In this document: positions 1-9,831 of the stretch, piece by piece
Position numbering within the stretch: the stretch's first letter is position 1
Layout of the letters: each line of letters begins with the position of its first letter
The notes under the pieces: model-generated
What the model was told of the DNA's origin: nothing
Database searches by the model: none
What the model saw: only the letters and a program-made list of their open reading frames with translations
Source: Corella eumyota
Lineage: Eukaryota > Chordata > Ascidiacea > Phlebobranchia > Corellidae
DNA length: 64,000 nt
Direction: 5' to 3'
Assembly: GCA_963082875.1 (NCBI GenBank)
Contig: OY720102.1
Coordinates: 7,068,001 to 7,132,000, forward strand
Made by a program: the position numbers and the translations under genes

Positions 1-82
1 TTTAAATACGGTATTTTATTTCCATGTAAATGTGTTTTGTGATCTTTGTTTGTTTAAAAATTTATCAAGTTCAAATTCTACC

Positions 83-380
83 GACAGCGTGGTGTAGTCA
101 GGTAGTGGTAAGAACACTTGTTACACCACACATAAGGTCGTGGGTTTAATCCCCACTGATTTCATGCTGTAGCGCCCTTGAGTAAGGCGCTATAAACGGT
201 ATGAACTCCTGCTGAGCCAGCACTTAATCAGCAGTATAATTATTGGGCAGTTATAATCTAGAATATCCCAAACTGCCACAGGCAACTCGAGACTGGGTCG
301 GAGTAACTTATGTTACTCTGTTAAGGTTGCGCATTTGACTTTCCCACATCGAGGATAAATATATATACAAAAAAAAAATT
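83..380 (+). mobile_element. tRNA-headed SINE, near full length
   Basis: The head has an A-box-like GTGGTGTAGT...GTGGTAAGAAC and a B-box-like GTTTAATCCCC. It is followed by the shared body (GCGCCCTTGAGTAAGGCGC, CTGCTGAGCCAGCACTTAATCAGCAG, a CCAAACTGCCACAGGCAACT block) and a tail ending in CACATCGAGGATAAATATATATACA plus an A-run. The same body recurs at least a dozen times in this window, in both orientations. This copy is in the intron before the first visible RANBP1 exon, and its A tail hosts an inverted-repeat insertion. Confidence 0.85.
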
Positions 381-525
381 GTGGAGCTCCATTAGCGTCG
401 TCCGCCCAGTTTATGCATGCAAAAAGTGACGGAATTTTTATACCTTACCCTAATCTTTCCTTGCGAATTTCGCATTTATTTTAGTACTACTCGTTTAAAC
501 TGGCGGACGACCTAGTAGAGCTCAC
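381..525. mobile_element. Small inverted-repeat element (MITE-like) in a SINE tail
   Basis: The ends GTGGAGCTCCATTAGCGTCG and GTGAGCTCTACTAGGTCGTC (the second read on the minus strand) are imperfect inverted repeats of roughly 30 bases, including a shared GTCGTCCGCC(C)AGTTTA core. AAATT flanks both sides, consistent with a 5-bp target duplication. At 145 bp with no ORF it is a non-autonomous element. I saw no second copy in the window, so the family is unassigned. Confidence 0.6.
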
Positions 526-844
526 AAATTGCCAAATTTTGTTAACAATTCTTTTTATAAATTTCCCTTGCCAAGTGTTGTTTTTATAAAAGCTCGTTGA
601 CATCTGACATGTTATTTTGGCTTGATTATTAAGCTTTTAATTATTTAACTTTTTTGTATATATATATATATAAGCAAATGCAGATAAGTGTTAAAAAACC
701 TTAAAATTTTAGCAAGATGCTTAGACATGGAAGCAGTAGGAATCGAACCCAGGATATATTGTCCTTTTTTATTTTACTTTTGATATCAAAACTAAACATT
801 CCTATATTTTAAAATGAAAATATTTTTTGTTATTTGTTTCACAG

Positions 845-2592
845 GACATACACGATCCTTACCATGCACCAATTATACCTCTTCCAGATAAAGTAGAACA
901 GCCTCAACTAGAAGAAGACGAAGAATTATTATTCACAATGTAGGGCACAGCCAGTGACCAAAAATTGCAAATCAAAAAAAATGTTTATGCTTAAAAAAAT
1001 TTTCAACTTTTTATATTTTTTTTTATGTTTAGGAGGGCAAAGTTATTTCGTTGGGCCCCAGAAGCAGACCCCGCACAATGGAAGGAAAGGGGTACAGGTG
1101 ACGTTAAACTTCTTCAACATAAACAAACCAAAAGAATAAGATTGTTAATGAGGAGGGACAAAACTTTTAAAACTTGTGCCAACCACTACCGTAAGTGTTG
1201 TGTTAATGGATACCCATCTATAATAAACTGGATTGCATGAATTAAACCCGAATCTTTTTCATTCAGACAATCCATTTACTTTTTCCAATTACAACTTTAA
1301 ATGACTATGCTATGACTTATACTTTAATATAACTTCGCAGCGTGGTGTACAAGAACACCTGCTACACCACACATGAGGTCGTGGGTTTAATCCCCACTGA
1401 TCTCATGCCGTAGCGCCCTTGAGTAAGGCGCTATAAACGATATGAACTCTTGCTGAGCCAGCACTTAATCAGCAGTACAATTATCGGGCAATTATAATCT
1501 ATATTATCTCAAACAGCCACAGGCAACTTGTGACTAGGTCGGAGTACCTAATGTTACTCTATGTTTAAGTTGCGCATTCCACCCACATCGAGGATAAAGA
1601 TATATACAAAAAATTAAAATAAGTTTACTTTGGAATATTTACTTACATGTAGGTAAATAAAAAAATTTATTTCAATTGTTTTAAATTGTCCTTGTATTTT
1701 ATTTTTATTGTATTATGGATAGTGGATAGAAAAATGAAATTAGTTCCTAACTCTGGGAGTGATAGAGCTTGGGTATGGACAGCTTTGGCCGATTTTGCTG
1801 AAGAAGAACTCAAAAAAGAATTATTTGCAATTCGATTCTTAAATGCTGAAAGTACAAAATAAACATTTTTTTTACTTTTTTAATATTTCTTTTATAACTT
1901 TTAGTAAGTTAGTCTAAATAATGTTTTATTTTTATTTTTTGACAGATGCAAATAAATTTAAAGAAAAGTTTTGTGAATGCCAAGAAATGTTAGACGATAT
2001 AAAACAAGGTAAATACACATTTCAGATGTAAAAAATTTTTTAGATTTTTCGTAACAAATATTTGTCAAATAAAAGGATAGTGTTTTTTTATTATTTTTTT
2101 ATCCTGGATGTGAAAAGGTTGGTTTCACGAACTAAACATAGAGTAACATCCGTTACCCCTACCCAGTCTTGAGTTGCCTATGGCAGTTTGGGATAGAATA
2201 TATTATAATTGTCCTATAATCGATCGGCTAATAAAGTGTTGGCTTAGCAGGAGTTTATACTAGAGCTGGGGGATGGTAATACTCTTATTAGGCAAAAAAG
2301 GGCATTAACTAGTTTTATTTTAGGCCAGGAAAGATTTCAGTTATACTTCAACAAACAATCTGTTTCAACAGATGACAACAGCAGCTCAGAAAGCGAAGGA
2401 GAGAACCAGACAGAAGAAAAAGGGGACAAAAATGAAGAGAGCACCGAAAAAGGGACACCTCAAGACAAGGGTGAGACTGTTGTGCAGAAATTAGAGGAAT
2501 TATGTGTAACGGACAAGGTTAAGGAAGAGGATCCGGGATCCTCGGAAAATAAAACTAACCCAGCTTCAGTGGAAGACTCCCCTGAAAAATAA
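845..2592 (+). CDS. RANBP1: Ran-binding protein 1, 3' five exons (5' end outside window)
   Basis: Exons 845-939, 1033-1190, 1723-1851, 1946-2008 and 2324-2592 join in frame to give 237 residues and a TAA stop. RANBP1 binds Ran-GTP in the cytosol and helps RanGAP release it from export complexes. The Ran-binding domain is almost complete: an acidic lead (EEDEELLF), then [45 protein letters not shown] and FAIRFLNAE, all family signatures. The C-terminus is acidic and Lys/Glu-rich, with a VQKLEELCV segment like the vertebrate export-signal region. The first exon here starts in phase 0 after a clear AG, and the residues before it match the stretch just upstream of the domain, so only one short N-terminal exon should be missing. 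The donor after 939 uses the GT inside an apparent ATG-TAG, which makes the exon look as if it ends in a stop. SINEs lie in introns 2 and 4. Confidence 0.93.
1336..1616 (+). mobile_element. tRNA-headed SINE in RANBP1 intron
   Basis: Same family as the copy at 83-380, with a short deletion in the A-box region (GTGGTGTACAAGAACACC). The body and GAGGATAAAGATATATAC tail are intact. It sits between the second and third visible RANBP1 exons. Confidence 0.85.
2098..2275 (-). mobile_element. SINE, reverse orientation, head decayed
   Basis: Reading on the minus strand gives the SINE tail and body (ATCC...CATAGGCAACTCAAGACTGGG and the AGCCAACACTTTATTAG region). The tRNA-like head is not recognisable. 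It lies in the last RANBP1 intron. Confidence 0.65.
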
Positions 2593-3117
2593 CTTAGAAA
2601 ATGTCCCCCCCCCCTAACTCCCCCCCACTCTCATATAAAATGTTTAGATAAGTTTATTATTAAAGATTAACTACAATTTGGTTTATTTCTTAATTTAATT
2701 TTTTTTAAATTGGTTAAAAGTTTATAATATTTTTTTTGTATTTGGGTAAATTATTGCAGTGCTTTATAATGTTTACCCAAATCTAAATAGGTCTGTTTAA
2801 ATCTTATTATATATACATTACTACTAACCAAAACTTGGTTAAAAACTTCAGCTACTAACATTAGCTGTGTTTGTATACCTCTCCAGTAACGTTATTTTTA
2901 CCCTTTTTCTATAGGCTGCCTTATTTTTTTACTGTTCAAAACTCTCTAAATTAGCTTATCCTGCCAGAACGAAATGTTTTTGTTGCTTTAAATAAATTCT
3001 CTTTTTTGGTAAACCGTTAGGTTGGTTGTTAAATTAAATTACACATAAGAATCGTATAAGCAAGTTTTAGCGGGCTTTCACGTTTAATACAATACTGGAA
3101 TTGAATTTTTTATTCTT

Positions 3118-3378
3118 AATGTGGGAAGGTCGATTTTACGACCTTAACATAGAGTAACATCAGTTACTCTGACCCAGTATCAAGTTGCTTTTGGCAATTT
3201 GGTATATTTTAAGTTATATTTGCCTGATAATTACGCTGTTGCTTAAGTATTGGCTTTTTAAGATTTCATACAGTTTAACCGATACACTTAAGGGCGCTAC
3301 AGCATGAAAGCAGTGAGGATCGAACCAGGATCTCTTGTAGTGAAGCCAAGTGTTTTGACCACTACACCTTGCTGCTGA
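3118..3378 (-). mobile_element. tRNA-headed SINE, reverse orientation
   Basis: On the minus strand: AAGGTGTAGTGGTCAAAACA head, GGTTCGATCCTCACTGC B-box region, GCTGTAGCGCCCTTAAG body and a GAC(T)TTCCCACATTAAG tail. It is close to full length. Confidence 0.8.
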
Positions 3379-3416
3379 TAAATATTAATAATAGACATGA
3401 TTATGTGCTTTAAAAT

Positions 3417-3500
3417 TGTAAAAAACCTTTAAATTGTTAAAAACCTTTAAATACCTTTAAATTGTAAAAAAAACCTTTAAATTGTAAAAAAACTTTAAAT
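3417..3500 (+). repeat. Short A-rich tandem repeat
   Basis: About five imperfect copies of TTAAATTGTAAAAAACC, with variable A-run lengths. Simple repeat, no coding potential. Confidence 0.7.
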
Positions 3501-3897
3501 GTAGTTTGTTGTTTATGGAAAAAACTTATAAAAAAAAACATATACAATAAACAAAAAACAATGCTCATTTAGCCTAGATGAGTCAATGCAAAGTTCCATA
3601 TTACGAATCTTTATTTAGTATACACAACCAAAAACAACTACAAGCTATGCGGTATTAGAAAATTTGTTTATTTGCGTCTTTTGTTTGTCTATTCTTGTCA
3701 GGTGTTAGTTTAAAAAAAACAATCGCAGCGAAAATTAAACGGTCTTGTCTTATCAAAATGGCGCCTCTTTTGTTGTAAGGTTTAACTTCCTTGCAAGATC
3801 GTTTAGAACGTTTCATCAGTAATTATTAGCTATTGTTCTTGCTAGCACCTTTTTTAATTTAATTATCCGATAAATAATAGTAGAAAAAATAAACAGC

Positions 3898-3905
3898 TAT
3901 ATAAA
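3898..3905 (+). promoter_or_regulatory. TATA box of cysteine-rich gene 1
   Basis: TATATAAA lies 56 bp upstream of the ATG at 3961, with a spacing that allows a 5' UTR of about 25-30 nt. The convergent paralogue has the same motif at a similar distance from its ATG. Confidence 0.55.
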
Positions 3906-3960
3906 GAGCTAACTGAGAAGAATTAGTACAATTTAATTCAAGCGAAAAAAGTAACTGAAA

Positions 3961-6695
3961 ATGGAAGTTTTGAAAATGAACGCTGTTCTGATAGCATTAA
4001 TAATTACAGGTAAGTCTTAATTGTATATTTCTATGCAATGTTAATGTAAGATCTGTGGAACCTAACTAGAACTTTTATCTTTATTTTCAGTTATTAATTA
4101 CTGCCAAAGCGCTGCGATCAAAAGTCAACAGGAAGGCTGCGACAAGTGTTACGTAGACAGTCAATGCTATCAGCCCTACCAGGTTCGAAACCAGCTTATT
4201 GCGATCGGACCAGACTGTTGGCAATGCGCTGTGTCTAATTGCTTCGGACCAGGTACAAAACTATAGGCTATGTTGATTAAGATATAGAACTTTACACATT
4301 ACCATTATGTGTTAAACTGCAATTTATTTGAAACACATTTATGTATTCTAAAGCACCAAGGTAACGAATACTCATTGCTTAAACTCTACCTAATTTTCAG
4401 AGGAAACTCCTCGCGTGAGATCACAGTGCTGGCTTGAATCCTGGGAAACCACATGCAGTAAGACTTGCGGCCCAATGTTCGACAGCTACGTCGCTCGTTC
4501 TGAAAAATGCTCTAATTGCCTTGACTCTTGTGATAGCCAAAAGATGCGAATCGATCCAGCTCGTGCAGTACGAGAACGTGAAGGTAACTTGATTATCCAT
4601 TTGCGCCTTGCTGTGCAACTAAATATTATTAATTCTGAAAGTTATCTAGTAAGGCCAAAAACTATATTAAAACATCTATTTTTATTGAATTTTCAGAAAG
4701 AAGAAAAGCTACCGATGAAAGACGAACTATCAGGGCGCAATGTGACGAATGCTACACTCTCGAAAAATGCGCGCAGGCTGATGAAGTTAAAACCGCTCTT
4801 CAGGACGTGAGCTCGAGCTGCTGGTTATGTACACAAACCACGTGTAGCAGCTTAAGTAGAAGAACTAAAAGATGTAAGTATATTTTTATTATATGGCCTT
4901 GGATATTTCTATAAAAAACATTGTTTTACCAAATTACTTTACTATTATTAAAGCTCGGGGTGCCCATTCTCCCAAAATCCACGATCGAACGCAATCTGAA
5001 TGCTGGGGCAGAGCCTGGTTTCAAACCTGCAGCTTCATCTGCGGCCCCGTTGCGCCTGAAATGGAGACACGTGGTAAAGAATGCGTCCGTTGTCTAAGCG
5101 ACTGCGAGGACAGCGTAAAGCACGACCCAGCAGTTGAAATTGAGTCGACTTTTCCTGGAAACGAAGTTGGCCAGGAAGCGACCGCACACAGCAACGAGCC
5201 AGTGAATAATAAAGTAGAAACAAACGAAATGGTTGAAGAAGCAAATAAAACTGCAGAAACAGCGCCCGAAAATAATTCCGGATCGATTGTAAATAAAGAA
5301 GAAGCAGCTGGAAATACTGGCGAAACAACTGTAAAATATTTCGAACAACCCAAAAATGATTTGGCACCAAATGCAAATGTCACTCCCGAACAAACCAACA
5401 AGAATGGAGACGAGGCTACCGGAGCTTCTGAAACAACCAAGGTTGTAGTAGTCACTGAAACTAGCGAAATAACAACAGGAACGCCCGAAAATAAGGAAAA
5501 AACAACTAAAACTGGTGAAGACACAACCGAATCACCTGAAAATAGCGAAGAAATAACTACTGCATCTAAAACTATTAAAGAAACAACTACAGAACCTGAA
5601 ACTGTTCAAGAAACAACTGCTACACCCAAAACTGTTCAAGAAACAACTACAGAACCTGAAACAGTTCAAGCAGCAACTACTGTTCCCAAAACTGCTCAAG
5701 AAACATCTACTGCAGCTAAAACTGTTCAAGAAACAACTACTGTTCCTAAAACTAATGAAGAAACAACAAATGTACTTGAAACTGTTCAAGAAACAACTAC
5801 TGTTCCTAAAACTATTGAAGAAACAACAACTGTACTTGAAACTGTTAAAGAAGCAACTGTTTCTGAAACTGTTGCAGTTACAACTGCAAAAACTATCGAG
5901 GAAACAATTGAAACTGGCGAAGAGACAAACATTGTAAATATCACAACTACAACAGCACCACTCACCACCACAGAAGGTAAATTTTACTTTAACAGATTTT
6001 ACCAACTAAAAATGTAGTTTATAAACAAATCAAAAACGTACTCTTTTTCCATTTCTAGATCCGATAAAGGTGTGTACTAAGAATTGTATTAACTCTAGAA
6101 AATGCAAGACCAGAAGAGTTTTTCGTCGAATGATCAATTCAATTAACAGCACTGATTGCCAGACTTGTTTCAAATCATCATGTGATGGTAAGATATTTTG
6201 TACAAGAGTTTTTAATACAAAATTGACTATTATATAACCTTATCATACCAAGAGTCACAATAACAAAAAGTTTAAATCGTTTCATGGTTTTCAGATTCAA
6301 TTTCCAACTACGGTATCGTGGCCTCTGTAAGCTGTATGATCGCAACTCGACCTTACTGCCAAGGCTGCGAAGACTTGCCTGCTGAATTTGAACAAAGTTT
6401 GGAGACATGCGGAACGTGCCTCGGCGACTGTGCCTTGGTTATCTCACTGCTTAATACTGATACAGGTAAATAAACAAATCCATTTTTGTGTCATTTACTA
6501 GTGTAACAATATCATATATAATTTTAAAATTAAAACAATGCCTTTTAAGTTATAAACCATAAGACTAACTTAATTATATATATTTTTTTGCAAATAATTA
6601 TATATATTTTTGCAAATAATTATATATATTTTTTTGCAAAAGGTCTTCAGCTGAACAGAATAAGAATAAGTATGAATTTGGAAGGAAGCGGTTAA
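3961..6695 (+). CDS. Secreted cysteine-rich protein 1 with mucin-like repeat (unrecognised family)
   Basis: Exons 3961-4009, 4091-4252, 4401-4583, 4697-4873, 4954-5976, 6059-6187, 6295-6465 and 6643-6695 give 648 residues. Every intron is phase 1. Exon 1 plus the start of exon 2 encode a signal peptide (MEVLKMNAVLIALIIT, likely cleaved after NYCQSA). Six cysteine modules follow, one per exon, in strict alternation. Type A (exons 2, 4, 6) is C-x2/3-C-x5-C-x16/17-C-x2-C-x4-C. Type B (exons 3, 5, 7) is C-x7/8-C-x2/3-C-x13-C-x2-C-x3-C, usually starting CW. Exon 5 is much longer than the others: after its B module it encodes roughly 280 residues rich in Thr, Glu, Pro and Lys, ending in about nine 10-residue repeats of the ETTTVPKTVQ type, probably O-glycosylated. 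There is no transmembrane segment, so it is likely secreted. The short last exon (LQLNRIRIS...) resembles that of the paralogue at 8419-9831. I do not recognise the family. An AATAAA at 6841 fits its poly(A) site. Confidence 0.8.
5571..5870 (+). repeat. Coding minisatellite, 30-bp unit (10 residues)
   Basis: Imperfect tandem copies of GAAACAACTACTGTTCCTAA-type units encode ETTT(V/E)P(K/E)TVQ repeats inside exon 5 of the cysteine-rich gene. Unit length stays a multiple of three, so copy number can change without breaking the frame. Confidence 0.85.
6575..6642 (+). repeat. AT tandem repeat next to the last-exon acceptor
   Basis: Three copies of roughly 22-24 bp (TTATATATATTTTTTTGCAA...). The last copy supplies the polypyrimidine tract and the GCAAAAG acceptor for the exon starting at 6643. 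Confidence 0.7.
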
Positions 6696-7094
6696 CAAAA
6701 CCCACAAGAATGGAAGTTATAGATATATCTTACCGCTTATTTTATCCCTGAATGATGTTATTATTTATAATATGTTATTTTTATTTTTTTTTTGTTTATT
6801 TTTAATTTTTGTGTAGAATTACGTATTAATGGACGACGTGAATAAAGTAAAATTCGATTAAAATTCGTTAAGTTTTGTTTTCTTTCTTACATTTCTTAAA
6901 GTTTTATCGGGTAAGGGTGTTATTAGAACGTGTTTAGGCTATTTGTAAACACAATTTTTGGGGTAGGAAGTATTACGTTTTGATTTTCAAACAGGTAGGA
7001 AGTATTACGTTTTGATTTTTTTTTCAAAAAGTAATTAATTTTACGAAAACCGAACTAGAAAGTAGGCTAAAGGTTCAACTGCTTTAATATATTT

Positions 7095-7300
7095 TTAACA
7101 CTTTTTTAAAGTTGTTTTTAGATATTGGGATTTACAGTTAAAATATTGTAAATAGAGAAAGTCTCTACGCTCGCTAGTCACGTGATGCACGGCGGCATCG
7201 TCGTAAGTTCATACGCTGGCAGACTAGGAAAATATTCTTATTTTGCCCTTTCTCAGCCGTTTGTTGTACCTTTTTTCAATTTTTTTTTTGCAGAAAACAA
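7095..7300 (+). repeat. Duplicated noncoding block, copy 1
   Basis: Shares GATAT(T/C)GGGATTT(A/G)CAG, CTACGCTCGCTAGTCACGTG, CGTAAGTTCATACGCTGGCA and ATATTCTTATTTTG with the block at 7525-7700. Contains the E-box CACGTG. Together with the matching lead at 7070-7090 and 7313-7335 it looks like an old tandem duplication. Confidence 0.75.
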
Positions 7301-7524
7301 ACTTCAAGCTAAATGTTTAACTGCTTTGATAAATTTTTGACATTTAATTTTTTTATTTTTAAAGCAATGTCTAAAATGCAATACTCTTACAAAATACTCG
7401 TACCTTTCTTGATCTGTATACTATCTTTGTATAACTACAATAACTCAGAAATATTTGGATTATGTTATATAATTATGTTGGAATTTTTCCAACTTGCTCG
7501 AGGATATCATTATTTTTAAAATTG

Positions 7525-7700
7525 ATTAAGTGGATTTTGAGATATCGGGATTTGCAGTTAAAATATTATAAATGGGGAAAGTCCTACGCTCGCTAGTCAC
7601 GTGACGCACGGCGTCATCTTCGTAAGTTCATACGCTGGCAGACATAGAGAAATATTCTTATTTTGTTGTACTTTTTTTTAATTATTTTTTGCGGAAAACA
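7525..7700 (+). repeat. Duplicated noncoding block, copy 2
   Basis: Second copy of the block at 7095-7300, about 430 bp downstream, again containing CACGTG and the same 20-base cores. Confidence 0.75.
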
Positions 7701-8277
7701 AACTTAGCATAAAAAGCAAAATTTAGCCATATTACATAAGACATTTTTTACTTTTAAAGTAATTTTAATTAGATAGGCTGCATTTGAAAAATTCTAACAA
7801 ATTAAGGTTATGTTGTTATATAAAAGTGGCTCTAACACCATTCACACTGAAATCTAACACTTGTATTTCGACTAAGCAATTCTGTTTTTTTTTATAGACA
7901 TCAATCTTGGGCCAGCAAGTTTAATAAAACAAGGCAGTTTAGATTTAAATTTACAACTCTATCTAAAATCTTGTTATTTATATTTTTTTAACCAATCAAT
8001 TGTTTCTTTGATGCAAAATAGGAACAGGCTATCTTTTATGCAGTTAGACATTTTTTATGTTAAGGCTAAGGCAGCTTACTTACTGCTTTGCAGCCATTTC
8101 AACTACTAGAAATGGAAATTTCAAGCAGATTCTTCTAGTTATTAATTTTGTAAGTCTAAAGCTAATTACGTAAAACTAGATACCTTTTTTTAGTTTTTTC
8201 TCAGGGGGTTTTATAACTTAGTATATATGTTAACTCACAACCAGAACGAAGAGAAAATTTTCAGTTCCTTTTAAACT

Positions 8278-8283
8278 TTTATT
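8278..8283 (-). promoter_or_regulatory. Poly(A) signal of cysteine-rich gene 2
   Basis: AATAAA on the minus strand, about 136 nt after the stop codon at 8419-8421. Confidence 0.5.
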
Positions 8284-8418
8284 TGTTTTCAAACAAAAAC
8301 ACGCAAAAATAAGAGAAAAAATAAATAACGCTATCAAAATAATCAAAATTCAAAATCCAGTCACGAGAAAAGAGATCAGCAGAGTCTTTTATTTTATGTT
8401 ATAAGGTCACAATGTTTT

Positions 8419-9831
8419 TTAGAGGTCCGCGCTTCCCTCACCTCTCATTTCTGGATTTATTCTGGTGTTTGCTAACTCATTGTCATCTACCAATTAAAAC
8501 ATTGATTGTACGTTTACTTATTCTAAGATCATGCAAGAGTTACTACTAGCCTTGTTCCAATATACAGCAGCAAAACACTAATTTAAACTGTACTTACCTT
8601 CACGCTTGTTGTCCTTCATAGCCCTAATTGCGTTCTTACAACCTTGAAAGCACACGCCGCAATATGTCAAGTCGTATTTCGGTGGCAAGTTTGAGCAGTC
8701 CCCGCATTTCTGGACCGCATCGTTATAGCAAGTAACAGACGCCATAATTCCATAGTTAAAAAAAGTATCTGCAACAAGAATAAGTGTTTGTTTCAGGAAT
8801 ATTGTATAGGCGGACTCAGAAAGCTAGTCGTTAGTTTTAAAGGGTAGCTATTGTGCATTGCATTTGTAAATGCCGCTAGAACTTAAAAAACTTACTTTGA
8901 CAATATCCTGTGACGCAGATTCCGCATTGAGTTGGCAAAAGTGGCATAAGTAGATCTGTGAAATTCCTTTTGTTTGGACAAGTTCCATCTGCTATGCAGT
9001 TTGATACGCATATTCTTATATCAACTGTAACCAAAATTTGTTCAAAAGGTGTTATTATAAGAAATGAATATATTTCAACAAAGTGGTTACAAAGTCAAAT
9101 TTAACAATTCATGAACTTATTATTATCAATACTTACTGATTTCGGTAATTCCAGCTATGTTTTCAGGCTGTACTTCATCTTCACAACCCTTCAAGCACTC
9201 CCTACAATTAGCCTCTCGTTCAAGTAAGCTTTCTGGGATATCTCCGCATACATCAGCACAGCCTCTATACCATGTTCTGGCCCAGCAGTCGGACAATACT
9301 CTCGGATGTACACCCATTTCAGCTGCAAAAAAACAATACTGTTTTTTTTTCTACTTTAAAGTTTGTATAAGACTCTATGTTTTTAAACCTGCTTTTATTA
9401 ACGCTTGCAATGGCTTCAACACAATACTGGTAATGCCAGAGTTTAAAACAGTTTTTTTTTCTTTTCAAAATCTTAGGTTAAACTTGTACAACAACGTTTT
9501 ACGAACCAAGGTATTTGCAACTCGACTGTGTACACCTTAGGCAAGTACCGTCTTCGTCAACGTCGCTAAGAGCCTGCCTGACGACTGTGGGACTTGCACA
9601 CATGGTGTCGCCAACGTAACATTTGTCGCAGGTCGTTCGTTTTTCAACTAGAAATCGAACCTGTTTCTCTTTCTTAATAGTGTATCCTTGACAGTATTCT
9701 AGTACTAGAAATGTAAAAAAGAAAACGTTAAAATCTAATGTCATTTACATAATTAGGCATAAGTATATTAAACTAGTATTCTTACCTGCAATAGTCATCA
9801 GAAAAAGTCCTAGTACAATTTTCGAATGCAT
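8419..9831 (-). CDS. Secreted cysteine-rich protein 2 (paralogue of the 3961-6695 gene)
   Basis: In coding order the exons are 9831-9786, 9704-9507, 9322-9137, 9024-8896, 8768-8598 and 8486-8419, giving 265 residues. All introns are phase 1. A signal peptide (MHSKIVLGLFLMTIAG) leads to four modules in the order A, B, A, B: CDKCYVGDTMC..., CWARTWYRGC..., CVSNCIADGTC... and CYNDAVQKC.... The B module in exon 3 keeps the exact 8-3-13-2-3 cysteine spacing of gene 1. Exons 4 and 5 are 129 and 171 nt, identical in length to exons 6 and 7 of gene 1, and the final exon (NTRINPEMRGEG) also matches. It is therefore gene 1 without one A-B pair and without the mucin repeat. The second exon has two in-frame acceptors 6 nt apart (9704 or 9698). 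Function unknown; probably an extracellular disulphide-rich protein. Confidence 0.8.

Larger units (their letters stand above)
2593..3960. other. Intergenic: RANBP1 3' UTR, SINE, short A-rich tandem, promoter
   Basis: The stretch holds the RANBP1 3' UTR, starting with C-runs just after the stop. A reverse SINE at 3118-3378 follows, then an AT-rich 16-18-bp tandem at 3417-3500, then the putative promoter of the cysteine-rich gene at 3961. No additional coding exon was seen. Confidence 0.7.
6696..8418. other. Convergent intergenic region with duplicated block
   Basis: This stretch lies between the 3' ends of the two cysteine-rich paralogues. It holds the AATAAA of gene 1 (6841-6846) and the reverse AATAAA of gene 2 (8278-8283). 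A 24-bp direct repeat (GTAGGAAGTATTACGTTTTG) occurs twice at 6964-7020. A diverged duplicated block occurs at 7095-7300 and 7525-7700. I see no coding exon. Confidence 0.7.

Noticed and set aside
5021-5524. Long minus-strand ORF of 167 codons opposite exon 5
   Set aside because: It is a shadow of the Thr/Glu-rich coding repeat; the plus-strand frame has splice sites and homologous modules.
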